DNA of 64,000 nt from positions 25,687,344 through 25,751,343 of the forward strand of contig CM017558.1 in the NCBI GenBank assembly GCA_007844125.1, in the 5' to 3' direction. Below, in pieces: positions 1-9,886 of the stretch (its first letter is position 1; every line of letters begins with the position of its first letter). This DNA comes from Sinonovacula constricta. Taxonomy: Eukaryota > Mollusca > Bivalvia > Cardiida > Solecurtidae. A program made the translations under genes and the position numbers. The notes below the pieces were generated by a model. That model did not search any database, had not been told where the DNA came from, and saw only the letters and a list, made by a program, of their open reading frames with translations.

Positions 1-2610
1 ATTGGGTTTCAGTATCTTTCTATCTTGTCTGGTATCTTGTGTCTGTCTATCTCTATCTGTCCCTACAATTGGTGTGTCCTCTAACCTTGTTGGTAAATCA
101 TCATTCACACTTCTGGCAGGAAGTTCTTCAGAAATTATCTGTTGATCATCTGTGTTTGAAATTTCTTGCGGAATATTGGCCCCTTCTGCATTTGCGCTTT
201 GATCATTGTTGACTCTGTTTTCTCTGTCCAAAAAATTGTTGACCTTTTGTAGTCTATTGGGAGATACACGCACAAACACTGCTCCATGTCGCACAAACAC
301 CACTTTCCCATCTTGGAAAACTACTTTTCCCGGTCCAAGCCAACGTTCTCCGCCTTCTCTCTTGTAAAACACACGGTCTCCATGTTCAAACACTTGTTCT
401 GAAGCTCTTATTTTATTCCTAAGTGCCCTTCTTACTCTTTCATCAGCTTCAGACTGTATAAAAGCCCTTCGAGTTGCATGTAGTATATTCAGATGCTTTG
501 CGAAAACTTCACTGCTCGTCGATCCTTGTAAAGCTGGCAAATTTTCACTCATGATGTTTGGAATGTTTGGATTCTGGCCAAAGACAAGTTGATGGCTGCT
601 GTATCCATTCCACATTTGCAAAGAATTTCTCGCCATATTTGCCCATGATAGAAGTGTCTGCAAGTTTACCTTTTCATTATCTGCATGAAGGTTGGTTAAC
701 ATCATATCCGTAATTGCATGCACTCTTTCACACAAACCATTCTGAAATGGACTTTCAGCTGCAGTCGTACATAACTGAATGTTCAGTATGGATGCAATCT
801 CCCTTACCTCATCCGAATTGAACTCCCCTCCATTGTCTGTCATCAAAGATCCCATCACTCCAAATCTCCCAACCCATTCTTTCATTAAAGCATCTATGAC
901 ATTACTTGGCTTCTTTCTGTCGATGAAAGTTGACAACGTGTATCTTGACCACATGTCTATGATGTGTAAAATCCATCGCCCATTCCATTGTTTTAGATCC
1001 ATTGCAACCTTTTCATTGAACCTGGAGGCCATTGGCATACCTATCACTGGCCTGGAAGGAGTCTTGGCATATACTTTACAAAGTTCACACCTGTTTTCTA
1101 TCTGGTCAAGATCTGCTTCGTACTCAGTTTTCCATACTCCAGCATTTTTCAAAAGTGCTGCCAGCCTTTTCTTTGGAGGATGTGCAAATTGTCTGTGCAG
1201 TTTCAGAAGGGTTTTGTGCTTCTCTTGCGGTTTTAAATTTACAAAGTTGACTGCACACACTGTTTCCACTGGAACTTCTACTGTTTTGTCTATCGGAATG
1301 CAGTAATGGCCTGATGTTGTTAAGTTCAGTGCTACCTCTTTTCCCATAATTGTCGCTGTATCATTTTCAAGATCCAATTTTATTGCTGCTTTCTTCATTG
1401 CCGTGCAGGAGAGTAGTAAAGGAATGTCTGACTCTACGACATCAGTGTTTATGGTCACAGCCTTTCCAGCAACTACAGCAGGTATGCTATATTTACCTTT
1501 CGATTTCAGGCAGGTCCCCCCTCCGAATTTAAACACTTTTTGGCCTTCTGATTGTAACACTTTCGCTCTGTCTGTATTGTCCAAAGATTCTATGTAATTG
1601 TCCAACCAACCTTTTCCACACACTGTACTGCTACAGGCACTGTCAAGGACTGCACAGTTTTGAGCATCAACCCCCAGCCTCCTGATCTCGTCTCTATCGT
1701 AACCAGTAAAAAGAACAGCATGTTCTTCTTCCACTGCATTCACTCTCTTCATATTTTCCCAGCTATCAGGGCATGCAGGCAACAGATGACGATAAGACCC
1801 ACATGATTTGCATGTCAAGGGTCTACCGTCTGGTCCAATGGGATTTATTTTCTTTGTAAATCCCTTGCTTCGATTTCCTGTGACAAACTCTCCTCTCACA
1901 ACACTTTTCACCAGTTTTCCCCGTTTCCAATTTTCTCCCCTTCCACTATTGTAATTACCTTGATAGCCACTTCGTGTTTTTGAATACCCTGCTGCAAGCA
2001 AGGCCTCCTCATTTGCTGCCAGAAACGCTGGTTCAAGCTTGATGCTTGCCTGGTTGCATGATGATCCGATATCATTGCCCTTGAATTTCTTCAGTGACTT
2101 CTTGGCTTCCTCATAAAGTGTCTTCCTATTGTCATAGTTCATGCCAGTCAGTACTAACAACTTCTCTTCCTTTGAAATATTAGCCTTCCTAAGCAGTTTA
2201 AAAGCCAGTATCTCACTAGGCAGTGTCATTCCCTTCTTTTCTATCTTTCTATATTTAGAATCAAACATGGCCACAAATTCAGCTATTGATTGTCCTTCTA
2301 ATCTTTTAAAATCTTCAAAATCCTCAAATTTTTCCAAACTATCAGTTAAATCATCCTTAGCGAGATGCTGGTCCAAGAAGTGAATGAGAACATTTAGCCC
2401 ATCATAGCTTTTTAACTGGTCCAGATGAAGTTGGTCAAAAACTTTTTCACGAATTTGTGTCTCATCATTTTCCGGAAGTGTCAATGCAACAGCAATGCCT
2501 TGTTTTTCCTTGCTTAAGTCAGTTATTTCTCTCCATGCTAAAAGCTCTTGCTTAAATCTTTCATAGTTCTTTCCATTTCCGAAAACTGGAGGATTAATCC
2601 TGGTCGCCAT
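1..2610 (-). CDS. Copia-type Gag-protease-integrase polyprotein, 3' end outside window
   Basis: The frame starts at the ATG at 2610-2608 (MATRINPP...), with an in-frame TAG 24 bases upstream, and stays open for 870 codons to the window edge. Residues 1-240 are Gag-like, helical and charged. A CCHC zinc knuckle (CKSCGSYRHLLPAC, exact CX2CX4HX4C) lies at 267-280. The protease active site is LDSACSST with Asp323. The integrase zinc-binding HHCC uses His472, His477, Cys508 and Cys511. The catalytic triad is Asp538 (AMDLK), Asp592 (MTDNGGEF) and Glu628 (NGLCER), and the last two are exactly 35 residues apart. A small beta-rich segment near 745-790 (DRVFYKREG ... VSPNRL) resembles the integrase C-terminal domain. 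All catalytic residues are present. The product would process itself and integrate the element's cDNA. Reverse transcriptase is not visible. Confidence 0.92.
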   Translation of the reverse strand, partial: MATRINPPVFGNGKNYERFKQELLAWREITDLSKEKQGIAVALTLPENDETQIREKVFDQLHLDQLKSYDGLNVLIHFLDQHLAKDDLTDSLEKFEDFEDFKRLEGQSIAEFVAMFDSKYRKIEKKGMTLPSEILAFKLLRKANISKEEKLLVLTGMNYDNRKTLYEEAKKSLKKFKGNDIGSSCNQASIKLEPAFLAANEEALLAAGYSKTRSGYQGNYNSGRGENWKRGKLVKSVVRGEFVTGNRSKGFTKKINPIGPDGRPLTCKSCGSYRHLLPACPDSWENMKRVNAVEEEHAVLFTGYDRDEIRRLGVDAQNCAVLDSACSSTVCGKGWLDNYIESLDNTDRAKVLQSEGQKVFKFGGGTCLKSKGKYSIPAVVAGKAVTINTDVVESDIPLLLSCTAMKKAAIKLDLENDTATIMGKEVALNLTTSGHYCIPIDKTVEVPVETVCAVNFVNLKPQEKHKTLLKLHRQFAHPPKKRLAALLKNAGVWKTEYEADLDQIENRCELCKVYAKTPSRPVIGMPMASRFNEKVAMDLKQWNGRWILHIIDMWSRYTLSTFIDRKKPSNVIDALMKEWVGRFGVMGSLMTDNGGEFNSDEVREIASILNIQLCTTAAESPFQNGLCERVHAITDMMLTNLHADNEKVNLQTLLSWANMARNSLQMWNGYSSHQLVFGQNPNIPNIMSENLPALQGSTSSEVFAKHLNILHATRRAFIQSEADERVRRALRNKIRASEQVFEHGDRVFYKREGGERWLGPGKVVFQDGKVVFVRHGAVFVRVSPNRLQKVNNFLDRENRVNNDQSANAEGANIPQEISNTDDQQIISEELPARSVNDDLPTRLEDTPIVGTDRDRQTQDTRQDRKILKPN

Positions 2611-2701
2611 GCTGAATTCCTTGCTTGAAAGCTAAAATCTGTGTGTAAAATTCAAATTCACACTACACCACACTGATTTCCACCGAGGATTTCTTTATAC
2701 G

Positions 2702-2713
2702 CCTCTGCTACCA
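2702..2713 (-). promoter_or_regulatory. Primer-binding site complementary to initiator tRNA-Met
   Basis: On the minus strand the bases TGGTAGCAGAGG are the exact complement of the last 12 nt (CCTCTGCTACCA) of metazoan initiator tRNA-Met. The site lies two bases inside the LTR edge, where minus-strand DNA synthesis is primed. This fixes the LTR boundary and the element's orientation. Confidence 0.9.
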
Positions 2714-2715
2714 CT

Positions 2716-2894
2716 TGTTAACACCATCACCAGATATTATACGCCAACACCACTGGATAATTTACACTTTATTATCACTCCACAATATGATTCACACAGA
2801 TAAAATACTAATCACGTTGCTAAGTAAGTACATGACGTCATGACGTCATAATGACGTCAATTAATGTTGTTTCTAAAAGAAGAGTATTCTAACA
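2716..2894 (-). repeat. 5' LTR of the copia element, 179 bp
   Basis: Read on the minus strand the LTR begins TGTTAGAATACTC and ends ATGGTGTTAACA, giving canonical TG...CA termini. The end is two bases before the primer-binding site. An AATAAA signal (complement of 2768-2773) is present. Three CRE palindromes sit in the U3 part. Short LTRs of this size are common in animal copia elements. The right boundary (2894) is inferred from the TGTTA start and has no second LTR to confirm it. Confidence 0.8.
2833..2859. promoter_or_regulatory. Three tandem CRE palindromes (TGACGTCA) in the LTR
   Basis: Perfect TGACGTCA sites occur at 2833-2840, 2841-2848 and 2852-2859. The first two abut and the third is three bases further on. 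TGACGTCA is the consensus for CREB/ATF bZIP factors. The position, 36-62 nt from the LTR's transcriptional upstream end, is where a U3 enhancer would be. Binding itself is inferred. Confidence 0.7.
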
Positions 2895-4011
2895 TAAACT
2901 AGAGTTGTAGAACATGACTTTAACAGTTTCATGCTTTTCTCTTTCTTTAACATGTTTACAATTAATTACTTAACATGTTTGCTGTGATATGTCGCCATAT
3001 TTATGTTATGGCAACAAACAAATGAGTTTGGTGCCAATGAAATATTGAATTGAATTAATGTTATTTATAAGATTAGATTACTGAACATAACTGACTGTTT
3101 GTGGTTATACATTGTTTGTGTTTAGTAGAGTAAACATTGAAATTGTGAGCTATTTTGTATTTGTTTTACAATTTAATCTAATAAAATTCTTATGGTCTTA
3201 ATGAATCTATAAGTTAACATAAAAAGAAGCTTAACTAGCTCCTTTAATTTTACAAGTCATATAAAATATGTCATTAATAAGGCAATCATGTCTTTAAACA
3301 GTAAATTGTTATTGTACGAAGTACAACACGTAACAGAGACATTAAAGTTTAAGGTGACTTATTAATTATGTGTAAATTATACAGAACTTTGTAGGTCTCC
3401 TTCACGTTGATTGGCTACTGTATAGATGGGAGATAAATGTTCATAAAAATAATAATAATTGTTAAGGAACAATGACACTGTTCTCACATTTACTAGCATT
3501 ATTCATTGATAGTACACATATTCTCTTGCAAATCACCGCTGACTGAGTAAACATTCTGGTCCTTCACTCAATCAGAACTCCTCGCGTAATTCTGTCCTCG
3601 GGACAATTATCCCTCGGATGTATCTAGTGCAATGATTCTTACTGAAATCACGATCGTTGTGTTCGCCAGAAGTTGGAAGAAGAATGTAGTTCGCACAAAC
3701 AATGTCGCCTATTTACATAACACGAACTACGTCGCCGGTGCCCATGCAGTTTAAGGCATGATGTCTGTTGAAGTCAGCGATTCCCACAAAAAAAATTATA
3801 GAAACTATTGGCGACTGGCAAGCACGGACAACTACTATCCCAGTAGTAAATGTTAAATGCTTAGAGGTTCAATTACATGTGTTTTGATAATAAATGATGT
3901 CATCTAACACCTATGTAGTTTATATATCAGTCAACACCCTAAATACCTTTTCATATTCACAGGAGTATTAAACGTTCTTACACCCACTACCTGGGTCTTT
4001 GTTGTTTACAG
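2895..4011. other. AT-rich non-coding, probable intron upstream of first visible PI3K-subunit exon
   Basis: I see no exon with splice sites or protein similarity here. The last 40 bases are pyrimidine-rich and end in the acceptor TTGTTTACAG at 4002-4011. Earlier exons of the host gene are therefore left of the window, or in sequence too short or divergent to recognise. Confidence 0.5.
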
Positions 4012-4241
4012 AATTCCAGCGGTGAAGATGAAAAAATGTTGTTCAAACAGCTGCGAGCCTTAATAAAGGAACGGGAAGACGACCTGAGATTTCTGATTGA
4101 GCAGAACGACGAGGTGCAGAAGTCCTTGGCCGAGACCTCCCAGCTGGCCGAGGCGTTAGATCAGACACTGCGAGTGTACGGCGACCAGATAAAACTGCAA
4201 GAAACCTTCCATACTGACGTCGAGGCCATGGAAATACAGAG
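4012..4241 (+). CDS. PI3K regulatory subunit-like exon a (inter-SH2 coiled coil, first half)
   Basis: The acceptor is TTTACAG ending at 4011 and the donor is CAGAG|GTATGA at 4241/4242. The exon has 76 codons plus two bases (exit phase 2). The reading is NSSGEDEKMLFKQL through DVEAMEIQ, rich in Glu, Gln, Leu and Lys with heptad character. Confidence 0.85.
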
Positions 4242-7200
4242 GTATGAACGGACCTGGTAGCGCAATCGGTAGAGCCTCGGCTCCAGGAACTGGAGTCCCC
4301 GGATTCGATCCCAGGCCGCGACATACCAATGTCGTTAAAAATGGTAGTGGTATAGCTCCCTTGCTAATGCTCAAGCAAATATAAGGGTAGTTCCACGACT
4401 GGTTGGCCCGGTGTCAGGATAATACGACTGGGTGTGGTATCATGCCAGGTGTTCACAGCATGCTAAACACAGTGAATTCAACACTATACCTGCTTCAAGT
4501 GGACACTGTCTCCAGATAACTGAAATACTGTTGGTGGGATAATAAACCCAAATAAACAAAGATACACGTACGTATGTCCTTTAATAATGAACCGACAAGC
4601 GACTGTTGACTAGACACTTATCTCTAACAACAACAATCAACAAACTAACTTAAGCAATTAAACGTTTTAATGAAACAAACGTAGTTACAGATACAAATCC
4701 AACATTTTTTTAAAGCATCACAACTAAAAACTGACAACGCAACTGGAATGTCGTATTGATGCGACCAGACAATTACTGTTTTAATACGTGGTGTTTTAAT
4801 GTGTGTTGTCTGTGAGTATGCCGCTAAAGCTTCCTTATTCACTGACGTAAATCCTTCAATACTCTGTTAAACTCTTTCATAAATACGCCAATGATCTGAT
4901 CTGGTTGAAAATAATACATACACTATACTTATTCTCCCTCATCTTGTACCAATTTTTTTAATATGTACAGAGATGCAGACACCTTAGATGACCAATGTGG
5001 GTTTTCAGGTATTAAAACCTGCAAACTAAAAGTCGGTTAAGTTGCGTATATAACTAATCCCAAACTACAGCTCCAGCCCAAGTTACACTGAAGCTTCAGT
5101 ACGGTACAACAATCACGCAACTTACGTGTGTACAAATATACATATATATGTCATAAATATTTATCTGTTCTTTCAGTCTCAACCAAAATTATAACAAATT
5201 GCGGCGGCGCTATAATGAAATCGAGCGAAACATGAAACTAGCGGAAGTGAGTGTGGGTCAGTACACTCAACAGAAAAGACAAATGTTGGTGGAGATCGGA
5301 GAGATCAAGTCAGACATAAACAAAATAACCCGCCAGCTAGAGGAGGTGAAAGAGTAAGTCCATACCACTACCCGCGCCAAGCAACCTAACAATTTAGAAA
5401 TCTTAATTATGTTTTCTAAAGCATTCATAGCAGCAACATCGCTCAAATAATAATCTTAATAGCTTACATGCAAATCATAACTGTCAAACTTTGTTATTTA
5501 TGGCTGACCTCTAAAATATAAATTAATTTTCTTTTATATAGTAAGTTTAGTCAAAATGATAGTTTATTCTAATAAAGGTCGTGTAAACTTGAAGTAAGTT
5601 GACCTCAGAACCGACAAGTTATCTTTAGAAAAGTTAGTTATGCTTCGCGCAACTCAGGTATCCTAGAGATAATTCAGATAACTCTATGAAGATAGTCAAG
5701 TAACTATCGATACGAACATGTTACACGTACAGAGATGATTAACATACAAACAGTATTTTCTCTTAAAATGTGTTTTAATCTTTAGAAGTCATTTACAGAA
5801 CAGTCATTTAACCTATAAAACAATACATATATAATATACCTATAAAACTGTAACCCACCCACGAATTGCCAAGTAACCTTTGGAACTAAATGATATTTCT
5901 GTACTATTTTTAGACGGGCAAAGTTATCCCCTAAGAGATTCAAGGAAAACTTACAACAGTTGGTTAACCCCTTGAATAAATGAATGACCTCAAAAGCGCA
6001 GAACAACCTCTACACAGCGTACCAACCTCAAAAATATTAAATGAACTTCTAGAAAAGTTGATTAACAAGTCGGAAACAAATCGTTTAAATAATGTGTCCT
6101 TTACGATGATGGATTAGTTGTTAATAATTGCTAAGTCGTTATACAGGAACATGTTTGCTTAACTTGTCGAAAATGTAGTTTTAACGGCATGGTTGTTTGT
6201 CTTCAGTTTCCTGGTCTCCAAGAAGATTTTGCCCCACCTTGTCGAAAGAACTTGGCGCGTAGTGTGTGAGCGGAAGGACGCCACAGAGTATCTTAGGGCC
6301 ACCCCAGAGGGGACATTCCTTTTAAGAGAGAAAACAGAAAACGATAAGGAATCATACGCAATCTCCATCAGGTAGGAGCGTCTCGATGTGTAGTGCTTGA
6401 TAATGAGTAGCCAGTATGATTTTGTCTGATGGCAAGGACATTTTATGTGACCTAATACGTATTGGAGGTACATTCGTCTGCGATCTACCCTTTTCCTTTA
6501 AAATGTTCATAGTTACAAACCAAGTTTATTTTTGAAAACTAAATAATGTTCTTGCCTGTATCACATGCAACAAGTTATTTAGGTATTAGATGTGTAATCA
6601 ATTTCATGAATATTCGGGTAATGTCGGCATTTAGCGTGTTATGACGGTACATGTTCGGCCAATTATTCAACACTCGGCCTTCCGAGAATAAAATCACCCG
6701 ATTTTTGTTTTCTAATTTTATCCAATGAAATATTGCCAAGGAATCGCTGTCAGCGAGGAAGATTCGTAAAAAAGAAAAATTAAAGCAAAGACAAGAAGGA
6801 AAGAAGGAAATTTTTTCACATGTTTTTTTTGGAGTATTTTTATTCAGAAAAGTATACTCTATTAAAAATGTAGAAAACAAATGGCATCTTTATTTTTATT
6901 TATACAATGTCAACATATATGCGATTATTTAAAGGTCAGATTTGAGGACGTCGACCTAGTACATAAAAGTTTTCAAAACTCAAGTTAGCCGAGGTGAAAA
7001 GTTGTTAAAATTTTGGAAAATACTCTAGTATACAATGCTGAATAATTTTATATATTATATTTTGTCAGAATTCACTTTAGTCACTATTACACATCTAATA
7101 CCTTAAGTGGGGCTCAGAGCAGACACGTCCAGACACAATCTCCTTGTTCTTCATGCCAGGCAGAAGTCATCTTTACGTTTGCCGTAATAAGGAGAATCTA

Positions 7201-9886
7201 TTAAGAGAGCTATTTTGAGCGTTGTTATCTTGTTCGCTAAAGACATGGCTAAATGAACGGTTGCAAGATATGGTTTTGTCATGGTTTGGCATCGAAGCTT
7301 ACTGTAACGTTTTCTTCCAAATACCGAGCAATCTCAGACAGATGTTGGCCCGTTACCTTTGAAATATGTCCTACCCAGGAGGACATCTAGGATTTAAACA
7401 GCAATGACTCAATACTGGATATCTAAGCCTGAAAGGTCTTTTTGTGCTAAAGTTACCCCATTCGATAATGGTGCGGATGCAAAGCTTTAAATAGGATTCG
7501 GTCAGTTTAAGATTTTATTTTATTTTGTTTTTGTGCTCACACATTCAATAAAGAACTACCTTGGTCTGTTTACGGGGAACATTGCAAGTATTTTTTGAAG
7601 TGACGTTTTATATGATCAGTGTGTTTGGAGCAGTCAGACTTCTTTCCTTTGCTTTTATAAATGTTGGCGAGGACCTAGTCGCTGAGATCTTGTTGAATTT
7701 TAATTTTGTCTAGCTCCTAGCTACAAGAAAAATCACTAGGAGTTTGGACAATAGTGCCAGACCAACATTCATCCAATTAGAAGGGTATCATCTTCTGATA
7801 GGGTTTCACTTCTTCAACAATTAAATGACATGAAAATATGCACGAGCAGGGTATAGTTCTGCCATCTTAACTGTATTTAGTTGTTCAAGTATGAGGAATA
7901 TACATGTATGCTGGGTCCTGGAACGCGTACAGAAATACAGAATACAATCTGGAAGGGTCCAGACCCACAATATTAACGCGTAAGAGAAGAGCACATGTTG
8001 ATCTTACAGCAGAGGACTTGGAAAGTGTTTGGGGTCGTGAACAATATGTACAGCTTCGTAGAAACAAGCAACAATCCTTAATTTGTTCAAACAGGAGCTG
8101 CCGATGCCTAGCGATGGAGTCGCTGACTTGTTAAGGCCCGCCGTGCCTCTTATGGAATTTTTATAGTTTAGAAGGCAATAACAGAAAGTCTTAGCTGTTC
8201 TGTAAGGCCTTTTTAGAGAAAACCCCCGACTGTTCCGCTTTTAACAGTGTAGCTTTTAACACTAAAGAGTAGCTGGCAACTTAAAAAAGGAAACATGCAA
8301 CAATGGGAATTCACAGTTCTTTTGCGTCGTTTTGTTTCGTTTAACAAAAGAAACCGAGTATGCCAGATTCACAATGCAGCTTGCACAAAGACGTACCAGC
8401 TGAAAAGGAAGAAAGTAGCAGATATGTACCATACTTTATAGTAGCATAGCACAACAGCAAAGTGATGGGTTGTCTGTAGCAATTAAGTAACTTCAAATTT
8501 ATCGTTCGGAATACTTATTGCTATAATAAGAAACTGAACTTCCCTGTTGTTATAGTAACTTTTACGACTATGTTTGATGCGGCACCTTGGATATCTCACA
8601 TCCGTGCTCTTTCTTCTTACTCTTCCGACTGCCAAGCCTCTCTCCGCGTACGCTCGGGTCGAGATTTTAATTGGAAAGGCCTTCCAGCTGACCAGGGGTG
8701 CTCCGGTTGTTCCTTCCCGAAATTTTCTGGGATCTTCGTTCCCCAAAATAATAGGACGTCGCTATAATGACGATAATTGGCTGGTGCGATTTATTTAAGA
8801 TAATACAAACAATTTTTACAGCGGGGGTCCAGCACTTGTTTGGGAACAATTTAAGGCCAAGATTACGTCTTATGCGTGAAGTTTTTCCCTTATGTAATGG
8901 TGTTTGTGTTAAAGATGACTTTTTATAGGGAGACATTATAGACTCTGTGTCTTAAACTTTCTCCAGGATGGTGGAGTTAGTAACTCTTTTAAGCAAAATT
9001 CATATATGGGAATGTTGACATTGACAGTTCAAGGTATATTACAGCTTATTGCATTGTGTCAATATCGAACTTCTTCGTTTTCTCTGTAATCGAATGATTT
9101 GGGAGTTGAGCCTGTACAATGCGGCGATCTGTGTGATATTGAATGGACTGGTCATCACCCTTGTCAGTAAAATGTAACAGTAAGACAACATTGACAAACA
9201 AGAAACACAGTCGCAGATATGCATGTGTTTCGCAGATATGCATGTGTTTCGAATGAGGTGGGCATCAAAGCTGTTTGCATTCTGTTTAACTGTTGTCAAA
9301 TGGTAAATAATATACATCAGTTCATGGCGATTAATGTGCTATTTTATACAAATTGGTAATTAAACTGTATAGTATGTATCTTCAATAGATTTTAATCATG
9401 TAATTGTTTTTAATTGCAAATTTTTTCAGTGCTTCAAACCTATCTGGTTGAAGCTTATGTTTCGCTGTATATGCTTCATAGCTGCAAACAAGTTGCAAAC
9501 AATCCCTGAAAAGTTTGGATTTAAAGAAAAAAAGAAACCAATTTTTAAAAATCTCAAAATGCATTATGATTGTTTTATAAATGACAATTTTTCTTCTTTT
9601 CTGCCTTTCTTTTTTCTTAAAAATGGTATGTAAAATAAGCCAAATTTTACGATCTTTCCCCAGTTATAAAAAAGAGGTGGTGCATGTAAGGATCCATCAC
9701 ACTGACTCTGGATACGGTATTGCCAATGGGTTCTGCACGCACGTGACCTTGTTGGACCTGGTCCTTCATTACGAGGCCGTGTCACTGGCAGAACATAACC
9801 CAGCCGTGGACGTAACCCTAAGGTATCCATTCAAGACCAATGAAGCATTTTTGTTCTACGACCTTGAGCCGATCTACTCATGCTGA
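4012..9886 (+). CDS. PI3-kinase p85-like regulatory subunit, C-terminal four exons (inter-SH2 coiled coil + C-terminal SH2)
   Basis: Class IA PI3-kinase regulatory subunits hold the p110 catalytic subunit through the inter-SH2 coiled coil and recruit it to phosphotyrosine sites through SH2 domains. Four exons joined by phase-2 GT-AG introns give about 264 residues ending in TGA at 9884-9886. The first two exons encode a charged coiled coil matching p85 iSH2 in layout (EALDQTLRVYGDQIKLQE; YNKLRRRYNEIERN). The last two encode an SH2 domain: WRV start, GTFLLRE with the phosphotyrosine-binding Arg, VHVRI with the betaD His, and the p85-typical LVLHYEAVSLAEHN. After YPF there is a short extension ending IYSC. 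The amino-terminal part (SH3, RhoGAP-like or first SH2) is not in the window. Divergence from vertebrate PIK3R1-3 is considerable, so the paralogue is not assigned. A SINE sits in the first intron and an antisense copia element lies upstream. Confidence 0.85.
4250..4560 (+). mobile_element. tRNA-derived SINE, family A copy 1
   Basis: The head at 4250-4317 is tRNA-like, with box A TAGCGCAATCGG and box B GGATTCGATCC, and ends in an acceptor-like CCAGGCC. The body and a tail rich in AATAAA/CAAATAAA match the reverse complement of 35060-35370 along most of the length. Shared blocks include GGCCGCGACATACC, TAGCTCCCTTGCTAA, GGTGTCAGGATAAT and CTCCAGATAACTG. It begins only about 9 bases after the splice donor of exon a. 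Confidence 0.85.
4561..5176. other. Rest of PI3K-subunit intron between exons a and b
   Basis: AT-rich sequence between the end of the SINE and the acceptor at 5176. No further element or exon was recognised. Confidence 0.6.
5177..5353 (+). CDS. PI3K regulatory subunit-like exon b (inter-SH2 coiled coil, second half)
   Basis: The acceptor is TCTGTTCTTTCAG ending at 5176 and the donor is AAAGA|GTAAGT at 5353/5354. The exon is 177 bp, enters in phase 2 and leaves in phase 2. It encodes SLNQNYNKLRRRYNEIE through TRQLEEVK, aligning with the p85 segment just before the C-terminal SH2. Confidence 0.85.
5354..6206. other. PI3K-subunit intron between exons b and c
   Basis: An 853-bp AT-rich GT-AG intron with no recognisable element. 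Confidence 0.7.
6207..6371 (+). CDS. PI3K regulatory subunit-like exon c (start of C-terminal SH2)
   Basis: The acceptor is TTTGTCTTCAG ending at 6206 and the donor is ATCAG|GTAGGA at 6371/6372. The 165-bp exon is phase 2 at both ends. It contains TWRVVCERKDATEYL and GTFLLREKT, the SH2 alphaA and betaB elements, including the conserved Arg that contacts phosphotyrosine. Confidence 0.9.
6372..9663. other. PI3K-subunit intron between exons c and d (3.3 kb)
   Basis: No exon or named repeat was recognised. A 20-bp sequence (cgcagatatgcatgtgtttc) is present twice in tandem near 9211-9251. The short open frames here lack splice context or similarity and look accidental. Confidence 0.6.
9664..9886 (+). 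CDS. PI3K regulatory subunit-like exon d (end of C-terminal SH2, stop codon)
   Basis: The acceptor is TCTTTCCCCAG ending at 9663. The frame continues from phase 2 into YKKEVVHVRIHHTDSGYG, then LLDLVLHYEAVSLAEHN and VDVTLRYPF, and stops at TGA 9884-9886. The tail after YPF (14 residues, ending IYSC) has no counterpart that I recognise in p85. Confidence 0.9.

Larger units (their letters stand above)
1..2894 (-). mobile_element. Ty1/copia-type LTR retrotransposon, 5' portion (right half of element in window)
   Basis: On the minus strand this reads LTR, primer-binding site, short leader, then one long frame with gag, protease and integrase in that order. Integrase before reverse transcriptase is the copia order, while Ty3/gypsy places it after. 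Reverse transcriptase, RNase H and the second LTR lie beyond position 1. The 870 visible codons have no stop or frameshift, so the copy looks young. The five bases next to the LTR (2895-2899, taaac) are the expected target-site duplicate, but the partner is outside the window. The element lies upstream of, and antisense to, the PI3K-regulatory-subunit exons, so it probably sits in an intron of that gene or just outside it. Confidence 0.9.

Noticed and set aside
1..2894. Ty3/gypsy (Steamer-like) or BEL element
   Set aside because: Integrase directly follows protease with no reverse transcriptase between them, and the primer site matches initiator tRNA-Met. Both fit copia order.
4250..4320. A functional tRNA gene
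   Set aside because: It is the head of a SINE with a second dispersed copy at 35060-35370, and the cloverleaf is imperfect.
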